Below, piece after piece: positions 16,497 through 26,337 of a stretch of DNA of 64,000 bases (within the stretch, counting starts at the first letter, position 1; every line of letters begins with the position of its first letter). The stretch lies in assembly GCA_017303615.1 (NCBI GenBank), contig JAFLCK010000004.1:62001-126000 (forward strand), read 5' to 3'. The notes under the pieces were generated by a model. It searched no databases. It was not told the DNA's origin and saw nothing but the letters and a program-made list of their open reading frames with translations. The translations under genes were made by a program, and so were the position numbers. This DNA is from Obscuribacter phosphatis_A. Lineage in GTDB: Bacteria; Cyanobacteriota; Vampirovibrionia; Obscuribacterales; Obscuribacteraceae.

Positions 16497-18023
16497 TTAC
16501 TGACCGAATAACCCTTGGAAAGGATTGAATCCAGGCGGCAGGCCAGGTATGGAACCGCCGTTTCCAAAAGGATTCTGCCCCGGTGTAAGTCCAGGTATTG
16601 AACCTGGATTAATTTGGGGGAACCCGCCACTCGGTTGGCTGCCAGGGGTCATGCCTGGCAGCCCAGGCATCTGCATGATACCAGAGTAGGGATTAGTATT
16701 GACGACCTGTCCACGTGTTACGTAACCATACATGACGATTTTCTGCTGAAACTTGCGGTCGGGACCATAAACGACTTGAGCGGCCTGAACATACATCTGC
16801 TGCGGATTCACCTTGGTAAATCGAATAACCGACTCTTCATAGCGAACACGCGGGCGCCCTGTTGCTTTCATAACTTCGTTCATCTGAGCGATAATCTGCT
16901 GCTCTATAACTTCTCTAGAAAGCTGCCTGACGGTATTTCGCAGCGTTCTTTGCACGAATTCGTTTCCTGACAGTCCTTTTGCCATAGAACTGGTCTGAAG
17001 GTCGCCGAAGGCAAAGATAATCGGAACCGGCATCGAATTAGCCATTTGTGCCATCATCTGCCCCATGGGTCCCATCGAAGCAAGACTCTGTCCGCCCATC
17101 ATCTGCGTCATCTGCTTGTCTAGGTCAACTGCTTTGCCTGCTACTTGAAACATAATCTGAGCCGGCGCAAGATAAATGCCGCCCTTGGTGTCGTTGGCAA
17201 ACATAAAGTTAACTGAGCCTTCAGCCTTATTGGTGAAAATGCGCTGCACTTTTGATGCTTCTTCCGGGTCTATCTGAAAACAGATAGGGGCTTGTTCAAG
17301 AGTCCAGACTTTTAGAGAACCACCCCATGTACCGCGGTAATCTTCGGGAAAGCTCTTGGCCACCGTTCCAGAATACATTGTTATATCCTGAGCCTGCCCT
17401 TTCAAGGCTGATGCAGTCAAACTTGTATCGAGAGAAGGCGTAGCTGCCTTGAAGACTATAGGGAAATTAGCGCCCTTGCCACTGGTAATCTGCTCAATCC
17501 TGCCAAAAAGCTTAGCTGAGCTTGTGCCTGCCTTGATTACAGTTGACGGTGCAGTGGTCTTCTGCGCCTCCACTGCAGGTTTCTTAGCCTCAGTCTCAAT
17601 TACAGCCTTTGTCGATGGGCTGACCACTGGAACCACCATAGGTATATCGGCAGCTGCCGCCGCTCCAGAACTGCCATTGGTCTCAGAAGAAGAGCCGGAG
17701 GAGTTGGAGTTAACGGATTTGAGATCTGAGCCAGCTGGAGGACCGTCGCCGACGCCTAGCACACCGCCTGTAGTAGCATTCCCGACAGACGGATCAGCAC
17801 TGCCTGTCTTAGTACTCTGATCAGTAATTGGTGTGAGAGAATTTTCCGAGTTTTGCTTAGGCTTTGGGGCTTCATCTACTGCCCAGTCGCTCTTAACCTG
17901 TGGATCCTGAGCGAAGCAAGCCAGTTGTCCATAGGGACTCAAGGTGCCGGCAAGCATTATTGCCACCGCTAAAGTGCGCCACCTGTCGGATAAAGTCGGT
18001 TTCTTCGATTTGTTTATGAGCAT
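16497..18023 (-). CDS. Secreted protein with Pro/Gly-rich C-terminus, unknown function
   Basis: A 508-residue protein I do not recognise. An N-terminal signal peptide is evident (basic start MLINKSKKP, hydrophobic LAVAIMLAGTLSPY, cleavage near ACFAQ). A Ser/Thr/Ala-rich, probably disordered region covers about residues 40-160. A folded middle of about 250 residues contains a Met-rich segment (MTQMMGGQSLASMGPMGQMM). The last 60 residues are Pro/Gly/Asn-rich (PGLPGMTPGSQPSGG). AGGTGA precedes the ATG. It appears to form an operon with the HEAT-repeat gene. Surface or periplasmic location is likely; function is open. Confidence 0.75.
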   Translation of the reverse strand: MLINKSKKPTLSDRWRTLAVAIMLAGTLSPYGQLACFAQDPQVKSDWAVDEAPKPKQNSENSLTPITDQSTKTGSADPSVGNATTGGVLGVGDGPPAGSDLKSVNSNSSGSSSETNGSSGAAAAADIPMVVPVVSPSTKAVIETEAKKPAVEAQKTTAPSTVIKAGTSSAKLFGRIEQITSGKGANFPIVFKAATPSLDTSLTASALKGQAQDITMYSGTVAKSFPEDYRGTWGGSLKVWTLEQAPICFQIDPEEASKVQRIFTNKAEGSVNFMFANDTKGGIYLAPAQIMFQVAGKAVDLDKQMTQMMGGQSLASMGPMGQMMAQMANSMPVPIIFAFGDLQTSSMAKGLSGNEFVQRTLRNTVRQLSREVIEQQIIAQMNEVMKATGRPRVRYEESVIRFTKVNPQQMYVQAAQVVYGPDRKFQQKIVMYGYVTRGQVVNTNPYSGIMQMPGLPGMTPGSQPSGGFPQINPGSIPGLTPGQNPFGNGGSIPGLPPGFNPFQGLFGQ

Positions 18024-18104
18024 AGTTCACCTAAGCAGGTCATTGAGTTTGTGCCCAGTAGGCATAAACTTGAATCTTGAATGGTTAAGACTGAACCAGG
18101 CAAG

Positions 18105-19073
18105 TTACTTAGCCGGAACCGGTCCCAAGATAGAATTGATTCTAGCCAGGATTTCCGAATCTAGCTTAATCTCGCAAGCCTTCACATTTTCTTCGATCTG
18201 CGCCAACCTAGTTGCCCCAATAATGACGCTTGAAACATTGCTCTGCCTTAGACACCAAGCAAGAGCTAATTGGCTGAGAGAAATTCCCAATGATTCCGCC
18301 ACGGCTCGAAGCTTATCCACTAGATTTAGGGTCTCATCAGACATCAGACTGCGTCCGAGCATAAACATATTTACACGACTGTCTGCAGCCCTCGTCCCTT
18401 CAGGAATGGGCTGCCCAACAGCGTACTTACCGGTCAAGACACCCTGCGCAAGAGGAGAGAAAACCACTTGCCCAATACCGAGTTTCTCGCAAGTGGGAAT
18501 TACGGTGGCTTCGATGTTGCGTGTAAGCATGTTGTAACAGGGTTGATTAGAGATAGGTGGCATTGCCCCAAGGGCACTGGCGACCTTGCAGGCTTCCTCA
18601 ATCTGAGAGCCGCTCCACTCACTAACCCCCCAGTACAAAATCTTGCCCTGCCGACTCAGGTCATGCATAGTGGCGACAATCTCTTCAAGTGGCACTTCAG
18701 GATCAAATCTATGACATTGGTAAAGGTCGATATAATCCAGCGAAAGACGTTTGAGACTGGCATGGCACTGCTCAAAAACATGCTTTCTGGATAGTCCTCT
18801 ATCATTTGGTCCTTCGCCCATTGGGAAAAAAACCTTGGTGGCGACAAAGCATGAATCCCGCCGGAGAGATTTAAGAGCTTTTCCGACTACTACCTCAGAA
18901 TGCCCCTGAGCATAGACATTGGCTGTATCAAAGAAATTAATACCTAGTTCGAAAGCCTTGGCAATCTGTTTAACTGCAGCTTTCTCGTCTACAGTGTTTC
19001 CATAGGTAAGCCAACTACCCAGAGCAACGGAGGAAACCTTGGCTCCCCATTTTCCAAGTCGGCGATAATTCAA
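18105..19073 (-). CDS. Aldo/keto reductase, Kv-beta / YghZ-like subgroup
   Basis: NADPH-dependent reductase of carbonyls, 322 residues, TIM barrel. The active-site tetrad is visible: Asp and Tyr in FFDTANVYAQGHSE, Lys in VATKVFFPMG, and His in YQCHRFDPEVPLEE. The opening MNYRRLGKWGAKVSSVALG and the C-terminal NADP-binding VIIGATRLAQIEENVKA are typical of the voltage-gated potassium channel beta-subunit-like group. It starts 21 bases after the AmpG-like transporter stop on the same strand, suggesting cotranscription. The substrate cannot be read. Confidence 0.92.
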   Translation of the reverse strand: MNYRRLGKWGAKVSSVALGSWLTYGNTVDEKAAVKQIAKAFELGINFFDTANVYAQGHSEVVVGKALKSLRRDSCFVATKVFFPMGEGPNDRGLSRKHVFEQCHASLKRLSLDYIDLYQCHRFDPEVPLEEIVATMHDLSRQGKILYWGVSEWSGSQIEEACKVASALGAMPPISNQPCYNMLTRNIEATVIPTCEKLGIGQVVFSPLAQGVLTGKYAVGQPIPEGTRAADSRVNMFMLGRSLMSDETLNLVDKLRAVAESLGISLSQLALAWCLRQSNVSSVIIGATRLAQIEENVKACEIKLDSEILARINSILGPVPAK

Positions 19074-19094
19074 AGAATTTCTCCCAATATTAAA

Positions 19095-20393
19095 CTAAGC
19101 AGAACTAGCTTCCCGCTCAGGCTCGATTGGCAAAAACGGGATGGCAATCATACCAGGAATAGATAGACAAAAACTGAAGAGAAAATACTTCTCAAATCCC
19201 AGCTGGGTGCAGAGACTTCCACTAAAATATCCCGGAATCAGCCCACCAAGGGCCATTAGCGCAGTGGCGATTGCATAATGTCCGCTTCTGAACCGATCTG
19301 AGGCAAGGCTGAGAAGGAAGACCGTATAGGCACTCAGTCCTATACCGTATGCAAACTGCTCGAATCCATTAAATATTGCGACAACCAGAACTCCTGGCTT
19401 GATGACAGCCATTACATAATAGAGAACTATCGCTATATTTTGCACAACTGCAGCTGGCAACAGAGTTCGTTTGAGACCAAACTTTGATACCAAATAGCCC
19501 CCCACAATACCGCCGCAAAAAAGCAAAGCAACACCCACACCACCGTAAATCAATCCTACAGTTTCGGTTGAAATACCTAAACCGCCCTCACCAACCTTGG
19601 CAAGCAAAAAGGGAGTTGCCATTTTGAGCATTAAGGTATCGCCAAGCCTGAACAGAAGAACGAATGCAAGAATAGGTAGAAGTCGTGGACGGTCGAAGAA
19701 TGTACTAAAGACTTCTGTGAATCTAATTTTCTCAGCGCTTTTGATGCCTTCAATCGCTGTCCCCAAGTCGGACTCAACGGTCCGGGAATCAAGCGGCAGT
19801 ATCTTTCGATGTAAGAAGAAGGCCGAAAGGAAGATTAAAGAGGCGATTAAGAACGATACACACCAGCCGGTCCCAATACCAAACTTGTGCGATAAAAAAC
19901 CAGCCAAGAAAACAAGGAACCCCTGGCCGAAAAGCATAGCCATCCTATAAGCGGCGTTTCTCACACCAACGAAAAATGACTGCTGTTCCTTACTTAGGCA
20001 TTCGATGTAGAACCCGTCCATGGCAATATCTTGGGTAGCTGATGCAATCGCCATAGTTGCCATAATCGACGCGAGCAAGTAGATGAGCCAAAGAGGGCTC
20101 TTCTCGCTAGACGACTGAACTGCTAATGCCAGACAGAAGGCAATACATGCCAGCACCGTATGTGCCACCAAAATCCATTGACGTTTCTTGCCATACATAT
20201 CCACCAAGGGAGCCCATGCAAATTTCAACATCCAAGGAAGAGTAAGGACAGTGGTCGCTTGCCCTATAAATTCGATACTACAGCCGAGATTCTGAAACAG
20301 AACAGCCGAAGAAAGGGCAACCAGCGCGTTCGGTAGCCCCTCAATAAAATAGAGGGTAGGAACGTAAATATTCGGGCTTTTGCAGTTAAACAT
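19095..20393 (-). CDS. AmpG-like major facilitator transporter
   Basis: A 432-residue, 12-helix MFS protein. The opening YVPTLYFIEGLPNALVAL and the TLPWMLKFAWAPLVDMYGKK loop match the AmpG / acetyl-CoA transporter group, in which AmpG imports anhydro-muropeptides released from peptidoglycan. A second MFS-like loop occurs at KFGLKRTLL. It lies upstream of an aldo-keto reductase. No muropeptide amidase or anhydro-sugar kinase is next to it, so muropeptide recycling is likely from similarity only; another solute is possible. Confidence 0.8.
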   Translation of the reverse strand: MFNCKSPNIYVPTLYFIEGLPNALVALSSAVLFQNLGCSIEFIGQATTVLTLPWMLKFAWAPLVDMYGKKRQWILVAHTVLACIAFCLALAVQSSSEKSPLWLIYLLASIMATMAIASATQDIAMDGFYIECLSKEQQSFFVGVRNAAYRMAMLFGQGFLVFLAGFLSHKFGIGTGWCVSFLIASLIFLSAFFLHRKILPLDSRTVESDLGTAIEGIKSAEKIRFTEVFSTFFDRPRLLPILAFVLLFRLGDTLMLKMATPFLLAKVGEGGLGISTETVGLIYGGVGVALLFCGGIVGGYLVSKFGLKRTLLPAAVVQNIAIVLYYVMAVIKPGVLVVAIFNGFEQFAYGIGLSAYTVFLLSLASDRFRSGHYAIATALMALGGLIPGYFSGSLCTQLGFEKYFLFSFCLSIPGMIAIPFLPIEPEREASSA

Positions 20394-20487
20394 CTTGAAA
20401 CCATTGAGATTCTGATATTCTACTTAACTGCCTAGGACCAAGAGAAAGCACTGATGCAGAGCCAACGCATCTTAAGGAAGGGGAGAA

Positions 20488-21849
20488 TTGGCTATCGAAA
20501 CCGGCCAAACAAGCTCACTGAATATATATAGATTGGGACTTTGCATACTTTTATTTGTTTTGCTCGGTAGCCTTCCAGCCGCCTTCTCAAAAGTGGCTGA
20601 AGAAAAGTTGGATCAAACTGACAACTTTTTAGCAATTTCCGATCTTGTGGACTGTTTGGTCCGCGAGAAATTCGTATTCAAATCTCTCATTGAAGAGAGA
20701 TGGCTCCCCTTTGCAAAGACGATGAAACTTGAAGCCCAACGTGCTTGTGGGATGAGAGATATTTCTAAGATTATCAATCATTCTCTTGAGCGCCTTAAGA
20801 CTAGTCATTGTAGATTCCTAACAGAAGATGATGAAGCATTTTACTTTTTACGCTCCTTGTTTCAGCTAGTTGATAAAGACTCGCAGACGTACTTTTGTGG
20901 ATTTGCGACCGGTGGCTATGGAAGACCATACGGGACCGTGAGCTATGTTCTAAATGGCGGCCCCGCAGAGAGAGCTGGACTTTCGGCAGGGGATCAAATT
21001 CTATCAGTTGATGGTCAGACCTCTTGGACTTACAAGAACCTAGTGAATCGGACTGGGCATGCAATCCTTGTCAGAATCAAGAGAAATAGCTTGGAAAAGA
21101 CTCTACCAATCTTGCCTCTTAAGACGGACCTGTACGAACTCTATCTGCAAGCCTTAGAGAATAGTTTCCGAATTCACGAAAGGCTGGCAGGAGGAAGGAT
21201 AGTAAAAATTGGGTACGTACACATTTTTGCGGGAGGAAGCGCCAGTAAGGAGAGACTAGAAGATCTGCTCATGAATAACGAACTGGACGCCTTGGTTCTA
21301 GACCTTAGGCAAGGCTATGGGGGCGCAAACACAACTGATTTGGACTGCGTTTTCAGGAATAAAGAGTATCATCCAGACCTTGAATATAGAGGAAGAGATG
21401 GTCAAGCGAAGAAGCGAAGCTTCTGTTTCAATAAGCCAATCGTAACCTTGATTGATAGTGAGACTACAAGCGGCAAAGAGTTGCTGGCTCATGTTCTAAA
21501 GAACAGTAAACGTTCATTTTTGGTAGGCGAGAAAACAGCAGGGGCGGCTGTTGCTGGAAGGCTTTTCGATAGTGCAAACCTCAAGGCAATTGGCTCTGAA
21601 GTAGATATTTCATCTGAGCTTCGAGCAATTCTTCAGAAAACTGAAAAACATTATGCTCTAAGGGGGAAATTAGAGCCTTTTGCCCTTTACCTAGCAGTTT
21701 CGACTTGCATGATCGGTGGAGTTTCTCTTGAAGGCGTGGGCGTGAAGCCTGATCTAGAAATAAGGAACCCGATGAAATCGAACGAAGTCTATAAGCGACA
21801 ACTGGATAGCGCGCTAGAGCAAGCAACAAAGGCTGTTATCACGAATTAA
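20488..21849 (+). CDS. S41-family (C-terminal processing) peptidase with PDZ domain
   Basis: A 453-residue serine protease of the tail-specific protease family. It has an N-terminal signal or anchor helix (LGLCILLFVLLGSLPAAF), a PDZ domain with GGPAERAGLSAGDQILSVDG, and an S41 core. The predicted catalytic Ser is near residue 329 in DSETTSGKELL, with Lys in VGEKTAGAA. Both are retained, although the usual SASASE reads TTSGKE. The start is TTG, chosen because AAGGAAGGGGAG directly precedes it. It differs from the second S41 gene at 54130, whose motif is canonical. Likely periplasmic. Confidence 0.85.
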   Translation: MAIETGQTSSLNIYRLGLCILLFVLLGSLPAAFSKVAEEKLDQTDNFLAISDLVDCLVREKFVFKSLIEERWLPFAKTMKLEAQRACGMRDISKIINHSLERLKTSHCRFLTEDDEAFYFLRSLFQLVDKDSQTYFCGFATGGYGRPYGTVSYVLNGGPAERAGLSAGDQILSVDGQTSWTYKNLVNRTGHAILVRIKRNSLEKTLPILPLKTDLYELYLQALENSFRIHERLAGGRIVKIGYVHIFAGGSASKERLEDLLMNNELDALVLDLRQGYGGANTTDLDCVFRNKEYHPDLEYRGRDGQAKKRSFCFNKPIVTLIDSETTSGKELLAHVLKNSKRSFLVGEKTAGAAVAGRLFDSANLKAIGSEVDISSELRAILQKTEKHYALRGKLEPFALYLAVSTCMIGGVSLEGVGVKPDLEIRNPMKSNEVYKRQLDSALEQATKAVITN

Positions 21850-21994
21850 AGTCGAAAGGAAATGGAGCCCAAGCCCTTGGCAAGCGGTTCATTTTGGCTA
21901 TAAAACAATGTAAAATAGCGACTTAACGCAACTTGAGCCGCACGCAGCGGTCAATGGTGCGCTAGTTTCGACCATCCAAAAGACGAGATACCAA

Positions 21995-24265
21995 ATGCCT
22001 CAACTTAACGCATCGGACGTAAAAGCCCTGTACGAAAAGCTCGCAAGCAAGCATGCTGAAGCGAGAAAGAAACTGGGACGGGCCCTTACATTAGCTGAAA
22101 AAGTACTTACTTCCCACCTTGACCATTATCCTGAAGGTGAGTTGAAGCGTGGAGAAAGCTATGCGCTTCTAAGACCCGATCGTGTAGCCATGCAAGACGC
22201 CACGGCTCAAATGGCCTTGCTTCAGTTTATGCAGGCGCAATTGAAAAAGGTAGCAGTACCATCTACGGTGCACTGCGATCACCTGATCCAGGCGCGTGAT
22301 GGTGCAGACAAAGACATGGACAGAGCCTGCGATGAGAACAAGGAAGTCTATGATTTCCTCGCCTCTGCATCTAACAAACACGGTATCGGCTTTTGGAAGC
22401 CAGGAGCAGGCATTATTCACCAGGTCGTCTTGGAAAACTACGCATTTCCTGGTGGAATGATGGTTGGCACAGACTCGCACACACCAAACGCCGGCGGGTT
22501 GGGCATGATAGCCATCGGTGTGGGCGGCGCAGATGCGGTAGACGTAATGGCCGGAGAAGCGTGGGGAGTTAGATGGCCCAAGCTGATCGGCGTTCACCTC
22601 AAGGGCAAACTAAATGGTTGGACTTCTCCTAAAGATGTCATTCTAAAGCTAGCCGGTGAGCTGACTGTAGATGGCGGCACTGGTTGCATCATCGAGTACT
22701 TTGGCGAAGGCACAGGCTCTATCTCTTGCACAGGAAAAGGCACAATCACCAATATGGGCGCAGAGTTGGGGGCAACTACCTCAATTTTCCCGTACGACGA
22801 GAGAATGGCCGCCTACCTCAGAATTACCGACAGAAAAGAAATAGCAGACCTCGCTGATGCACACAAAGCAGAGCTTACAGCTGATCCGGAAGTGTTTCAA
22901 AATCCTGAGAAATACTATGACAAGATTGTCGAAATCGATCTCGATAAACTTGAGCCGTATGTTGTCGGACCACACACACCCGATTTGGCAAGACCGATAT
23001 CTGCTTTTGCCGCAGAAATAAAAGAGAAGGGCTATCCGGACAAGCTTTCATACGCATTGATAGGCAGCTGCACAAATTCATCTTATGAAGACATGAGCAG
23101 AGCTGCGCATGTGGCAGCTCAAGGCGCAAAGGCAGGACTGAAAAGTTCCTGTGGATTCCTTGTCACACCAGGCTCTGAGCAGATCTACGAGACGATTCAA
23201 AGAGACGGACAAATGAAAACACTGTCCGACATTGGCGCGGTTGTGATGGCCAACGCCTGCGGACCTTGCATAGGTCAGTGGAAACGCCAAGATATCGAGA
23301 GTGGCACGAAGAACTCCATCATCACTTCCTTCAACCGTAATTTTCAAAAGAGAAATGACGGAAACGCTGAGACCTTAGCTTTTATCGGCAGCCCCGAAAT
23401 AGTTACAGCCTTCGCACTGGCGGGAAGAATTTCTTTCAATCCCATGACCGATTCCATCAAAACTGATTCCGGCGAAGTAAAGCTATCTCCGCCTACAGCA
23501 GATGAATTACCGGCAAACGGCTTTGTCTGCGAGAACAAAGGCTACATCGCACCGGCTGAAGACGGAGACAAGGTTTCTGTTGTCGTAAAACCTGATTCCG
23601 AAAGGCTTCAGCTTCTCGAGCCCTTTGCTCCGTGGAATGGCAAAGATTACGAGAAATTGCCTGTTCTGATGAAAGCCTTGGGCAAATGCACTACTGACCA
23701 TATCTCTGCAGCTGGTCCTTGGCTGAGATTTAGAGGACATTTAGATAGAATTTCTGACAACATGTTTATTGGTGCGACCAACGCCTTCACAAAAGAAACC
23801 GGAGTCGGGCTAAATGTCCTCAATGGAGAGAGAGCCTCCTATCCTCAGGTCGCCAGACACTATAAGTCTGAAGGACTTGGTTGGATTGCAGTCGGTGATC
23901 AGAACTATGGGGAAGGCTCTAGCCGCGAACACGCAGCCATGTCTCCTCGCTTCCTTGGCTGCAAAGCCGTAGTTGTGAAGAGCTTTGCTCGTATCCACGA
24001 AACTAACCTGAAGAAGCAAGGCATATTGGCACTTACCTTTTCAGAACCTGCCGATTACGACAAGATTCGTGAAACAGATAGAGTCAGCCTGAGGGGTCTA
24101 AGTTCTCTGGCACCAGGCAAAACAGTAGAGATGATTGTTGAGCATGAAGATGGAACCAAGGAAGCTATCGAACTCAAGCACACCATGACCGAAGAGCAAA
24201 TTGGCTGGTTCAAAGCGGGTTCCGCCTTGAACTTGATCAGAGAGAGAAAATTGAGCAAAGCCTAA
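21995..24265 (+). CDS. acn: Aconitate hydratase (mitochondrial type)
   Basis: 4Fe-4S enzyme that isomerises citrate to isocitrate in the TCA cycle. At 756 residues it matches the mitochondrial-type aconitase rather than the roughly 890-residue AcnA or AcnB. Iron-sulfur ligands are visible as Cys in LIGSCTNSSYEDM and the pair in ANACGPCIGQW. Substrate-binding blocks include VGTDSHTPNAGGLGMIAIGV and, in the swivel domain, YGEGSSREHAAMSPR. It is followed by a strong terminator and appears to be monocistronic. Together with the sdh operon at 27 kb it shows an oxidative TCA segment. Confidence 0.97.
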   Translation: MPQLNASDVKALYEKLASKHAEARKKLGRALTLAEKVLTSHLDHYPEGELKRGESYALLRPDRVAMQDATAQMALLQFMQAQLKKVAVPSTVHCDHLIQARDGADKDMDRACDENKEVYDFLASASNKHGIGFWKPGAGIIHQVVLENYAFPGGMMVGTDSHTPNAGGLGMIAIGVGGADAVDVMAGEAWGVRWPKLIGVHLKGKLNGWTSPKDVILKLAGELTVDGGTGCIIEYFGEGTGSISCTGKGTITNMGAELGATTSIFPYDERMAAYLRITDRKEIADLADAHKAELTADPEVFQNPEKYYDKIVEIDLDKLEPYVVGPHTPDLARPISAFAAEIKEKGYPDKLSYALIGSCTNSSYEDMSRAAHVAAQGAKAGLKSSCGFLVTPGSEQIYETIQRDGQMKTLSDIGAVVMANACGPCIGQWKRQDIESGTKNSIITSFNRNFQKRNDGNAETLAFIGSPEIVTAFALAGRISFNPMTDSIKTDSGEVKLSPPTADELPANGFVCENKGYIAPAEDGDKVSVVVKPDSERLQLLEPFAPWNGKDYEKLPVLMKALGKCTTDHISAAGPWLRFRGHLDRISDNMFIGATNAFTKETGVGLNVLNGERASYPQVARHYKSEGLGWIAVGDQNYGEGSSREHAAMSPRFLGCKAVVVKSFARIHETNLKKQGILALTFSEPADYDKIRETDRVSLRGLSSLAPGKTVEMIVEHEDGTKEAIELKHTMTEEQIGWFKAGSALNLIRERKLSKA

Positions 24266-24289
24266 GAGGGCTAAGCAAGTTGAGAGATG

Positions 24290-24325
24290 AAGCCGTTGAG
24301 AGATTTCTCGACGGCTTTCTCTTTA
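24290..24325 (+). terminator. Intrinsic terminator after aconitase
   Basis: A 12-bp stem (AAGCCGTTGAGA with TCTCGACGGCTT, one G-T pair) and a four-base loop, followed by TCTCTTTATTT, 25 bases after the acn stop. It lies between acn and a convergent TPR gene. Confidence 0.85.
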
Positions 24326-24345
24326 TTTAACTTTGAACAGAAGGG

Positions 24346-24786
24346 TTAGGGTCCTAGGCTATTCCTTATGAAGGAATCTGCTTGACCATAAAGCCCCATT
24401 TTACGGAGCAGTCCAACATACTCATCCATAAGATTCTGGAAAATCTCAGTCTCTTCCTGCAATAGAGATTTGCTGAGTTCGATGCAGCGCTGGAAATGTG
24501 CTTCGGATTCTTGAAAATGCTTCTCCCTAAGACAAATCAATGCCAAATTTGCTTCAGTCTTGAGGATTTCGACTGAAATTGGAATCGAGCAAGAGCCCTG
24601 CCTTGCCAGAATATATTCATAAATTCTCCTAGCGCACTGCAAGTTCCCCCTAGACTGCCAGCCAAAAGCAACTTTATATAGACCCTTAATCAAGGCGGAC
24701 AAGGCCTCGCAATCCTCTTTCCAGAGTTTCCGACTACTTAACACAAAACTCAAACGGCTTCCTGACTCAATGCCTTCGCTTTCCAT
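24346..24786 (-). CDS. TPR-like helical protein
   Basis: A 146-residue cytoplasmic protein with two or three TPR-like units, the clearest being TEANLALICLREKHFQESEAHFQRC. No signal peptide is seen. Protein-binding is the usual role of such repeats; the partner is unknown. It is the last of a minus-strand set with the alpha/beta hydrolase upstream, separated by 50 bases. Confidence 0.65.
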   Translation of the reverse strand: MESEGIESGSRLSFVLSSRKLWKEDCEALSALIKGLYKVAFGWQSRGNLQCARRIYEYILARQGSCSIPISVEILKTEANLALICLREKHFQESEAHFQRCIELSKSLLQEETEIFQNLMDEYVGLLRKMGLYGQADSFIRNSLGP

Positions 24787-24836
24787 AGGAGGCCTCCTGT
24801 TTGGAAAACACTTAGATCACAATAAATAAGTAATGC

Positions 24837-25712
24837 CTATTTCAAATGCGAAAGTAACCAAAAAAGACCCTGGGTCATCTCATCCGAGAAATTCGTAACA
24901 AGATCATTATGCACAGCGTTAGGCAATAAAAGTAGCTTCTTCTCTCTAGATGCTGAGTCAAAGAGTCTTTGCGCATGAAAATAGTGAACTGTCGGATCTT
25001 TCATGCCGTGCGCAATAAGGATAGGAGGATGCCTTCCAGACAGCATTGCCGCACTGTCCAAAGAGGGAGTTGGAAACAGTTCCTGTGGATAAATGCTTAA
25101 CATTGGAAATGTATCAACAGCAATCTGACGCAGAGAGCTAAATCCTGATTGCAGCAACATGGCAGCAGGTTTTCTGACAAGCGCTACTGCAGTAGATACG
25201 GCCACGCCTAATGACTCGCCGTAAAGTACTATTCTGCTTGGTGCAACGCCCCTTGTCACCAAGAGATCAAAGGCACTGACGCCATCAGAAACTATTGAGC
25301 TAGTGTCTGGAATTCCCTCACTCAATCCAAATCCTGCGTAATCGTACAGAAAGACTGAAAGTCCGTTTTTTCTAAGCCATTTGACTAAGGTATACCTGTC
25401 AAGAATATTACCGGAATTGCCATGATTGATCAGGACTGTGACAACGTCTGCCGGTTCACAGGAGAAACTATCGGAGAAATAAAGCCCATGCAAAAGATTA
25501 AGCCCGCTAGAGAAGTAGACTTGCTCAGGAATCTCTCCAAAAATTTGAAGGAACTGCTCGTCAGCTAGGTCATTGTCAAAAGCAGAGGGATGGAACAAAA
25601 GATTTCTGTAAATTGGCAAGCAATTACGCGGGGACAGTGCAAGATAGATAGCCCCTGGGACTAGAGCTGCACACAAGGCTGATAAGCGCAGTGCTTTTGC
25701 AATTTGCATCAT
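24837..25712 (-). CDS. Alpha/beta hydrolase
   Basis: A 291-residue serine hydrolase. The oxyanion-loop region is NHGNSGNILDRY, and the nucleophile elbow is VLYGESLGVAVS (G-E-S-L-G). The acid is probably in IAHGMKDPTVHYF, and the His is in LPNAVHNDLV. The N-terminus (LRLSALCAALVPGAIYLALS) is hydrophobic and probably anchors it to the membrane, as in BEM46/YqkD-like hydrolases. The substrate is unknown. Its start overlaps the stop of the upstream GNAT gene by 4 bases, so translation is coupled. Confidence 0.88.
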   Translation of the reverse strand: MMQIAKALRLSALCAALVPGAIYLALSPRNCLPIYRNLLFHPSAFDNDLADEQFLQIFGEIPEQVYFSSGLNLLHGLYFSDSFSCEPADVVTVLINHGNSGNILDRYTLVKWLRKNGLSVFLYDYAGFGLSEGIPDTSSIVSDGVSAFDLLVTRGVAPSRIVLYGESLGVAVSTAVALVRKPAAMLLQSGFSSLRQIAVDTFPMLSIYPQELFPTPSLDSAAMLSGRHPPILIAHGMKDPTVHYFHAQRLFDSASREKKLLLLPNAVHNDLVTNFSDEMTQGLFWLLSHLK

Positions 25713-26272
25713 GGAGCAGTACTGCTAAATCGGCTTCCTCTGCAAATCAGCTCCAAAATCGACACGTCCAAAAAACGATCAAACTTATAGCCAACCTGCC
25801 TTAGTTTGCCGACCTCCTCGAAGCCCCTGGAACGGAAAAGCCTTAGACTATGTTCGTTCTCAGAGCAGATAAGTGCTAGTGCTACGTGATACTGCCGCCG
25901 ACAATCTTCAAGAAGCCTATCCAGAAGGGACTTGCCGATACCACGGGAGACGCAAACCGGATCAATATAGATGGAAATTTCACATGTGTCCTTGTAGCCG
26001 CACCTATTGCTGTAGGAGGAAAGTGAAGCGAAACCTAAAACACGTCCGTGCAGGTCAGCAACGTAGACAGGCTTTTTGTCATCAACATGTGCCTGAAACC
26101 AACTCGTCCGCTCTTCCAAAGTCTCTTCAACACAAGCGAAAGTTGCTGTTGAAGACTTTACGTAAAAATTGTACAGAGACGAAATAGCTGTGAGGTCCCT
26201 ATGCTCGGCAGTTCTGAGCACTAAATCCTTAAGAACTTCGACCGAATTGAGTGGAAGGGATGAATCCGTCAT
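25709..26272 (-). CDS. GNAT-family N-acetyltransferase (phosphinothricin-acetyltransferase-like)
   Basis: A 187-residue acetyl-CoA-dependent transferase. The fold is recognised by LRTAEHRDLTAISSLYNFYV at the start, the EERTSWFQAH helix, the strand EISIYIDPVCVSRGIGKSLL with the acetyl-CoA pyrophosphate loop (R-G-I-G-K), and ALICSENEHSLRLFRSRGF. This arrangement resembles the phosphinothricin/methionine-sulfoximine acetyltransferase subgroup. The acceptor is not known. It is translationally coupled to the hydrolase gene. Confidence 0.88.
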   Translation of the reverse strand: MTDSSLPLNSVEVLKDLVLRTAEHRDLTAISSLYNFYVKSSTATFACVEETLEERTSWFQAHVDDKKPVYVADLHGRVLGFASLSSYSNRCGYKDTCEISIYIDPVCVSRGIGKSLLDRLLEDCRRQYHVALALICSENEHSLRLFRSRGFEEVGKLRQVGYKFDRFLDVSILELICRGSRFSSTAP

Positions 26273-26337
26273 CTATTTAAGTTTCCAGAGTTGCTGAACA
26301 AGGCGATAGGATCAGCACAGCAGAAACTACCGATAAA

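Noticed and set aside
17944..18537. A 197-codon open frame on the plus strand
   Set aside because: It spans the ends of two well-supported minus-strand genes and the gap between them, and shows no coherent domain.
20488..21849. The first S41 gene considered catalytically dead because SASASE is replaced by TTSGKE
   Set aside because: The Ser and Lys of the dyad are still at the expected places, so inactivity cannot be claimed from the sequence.
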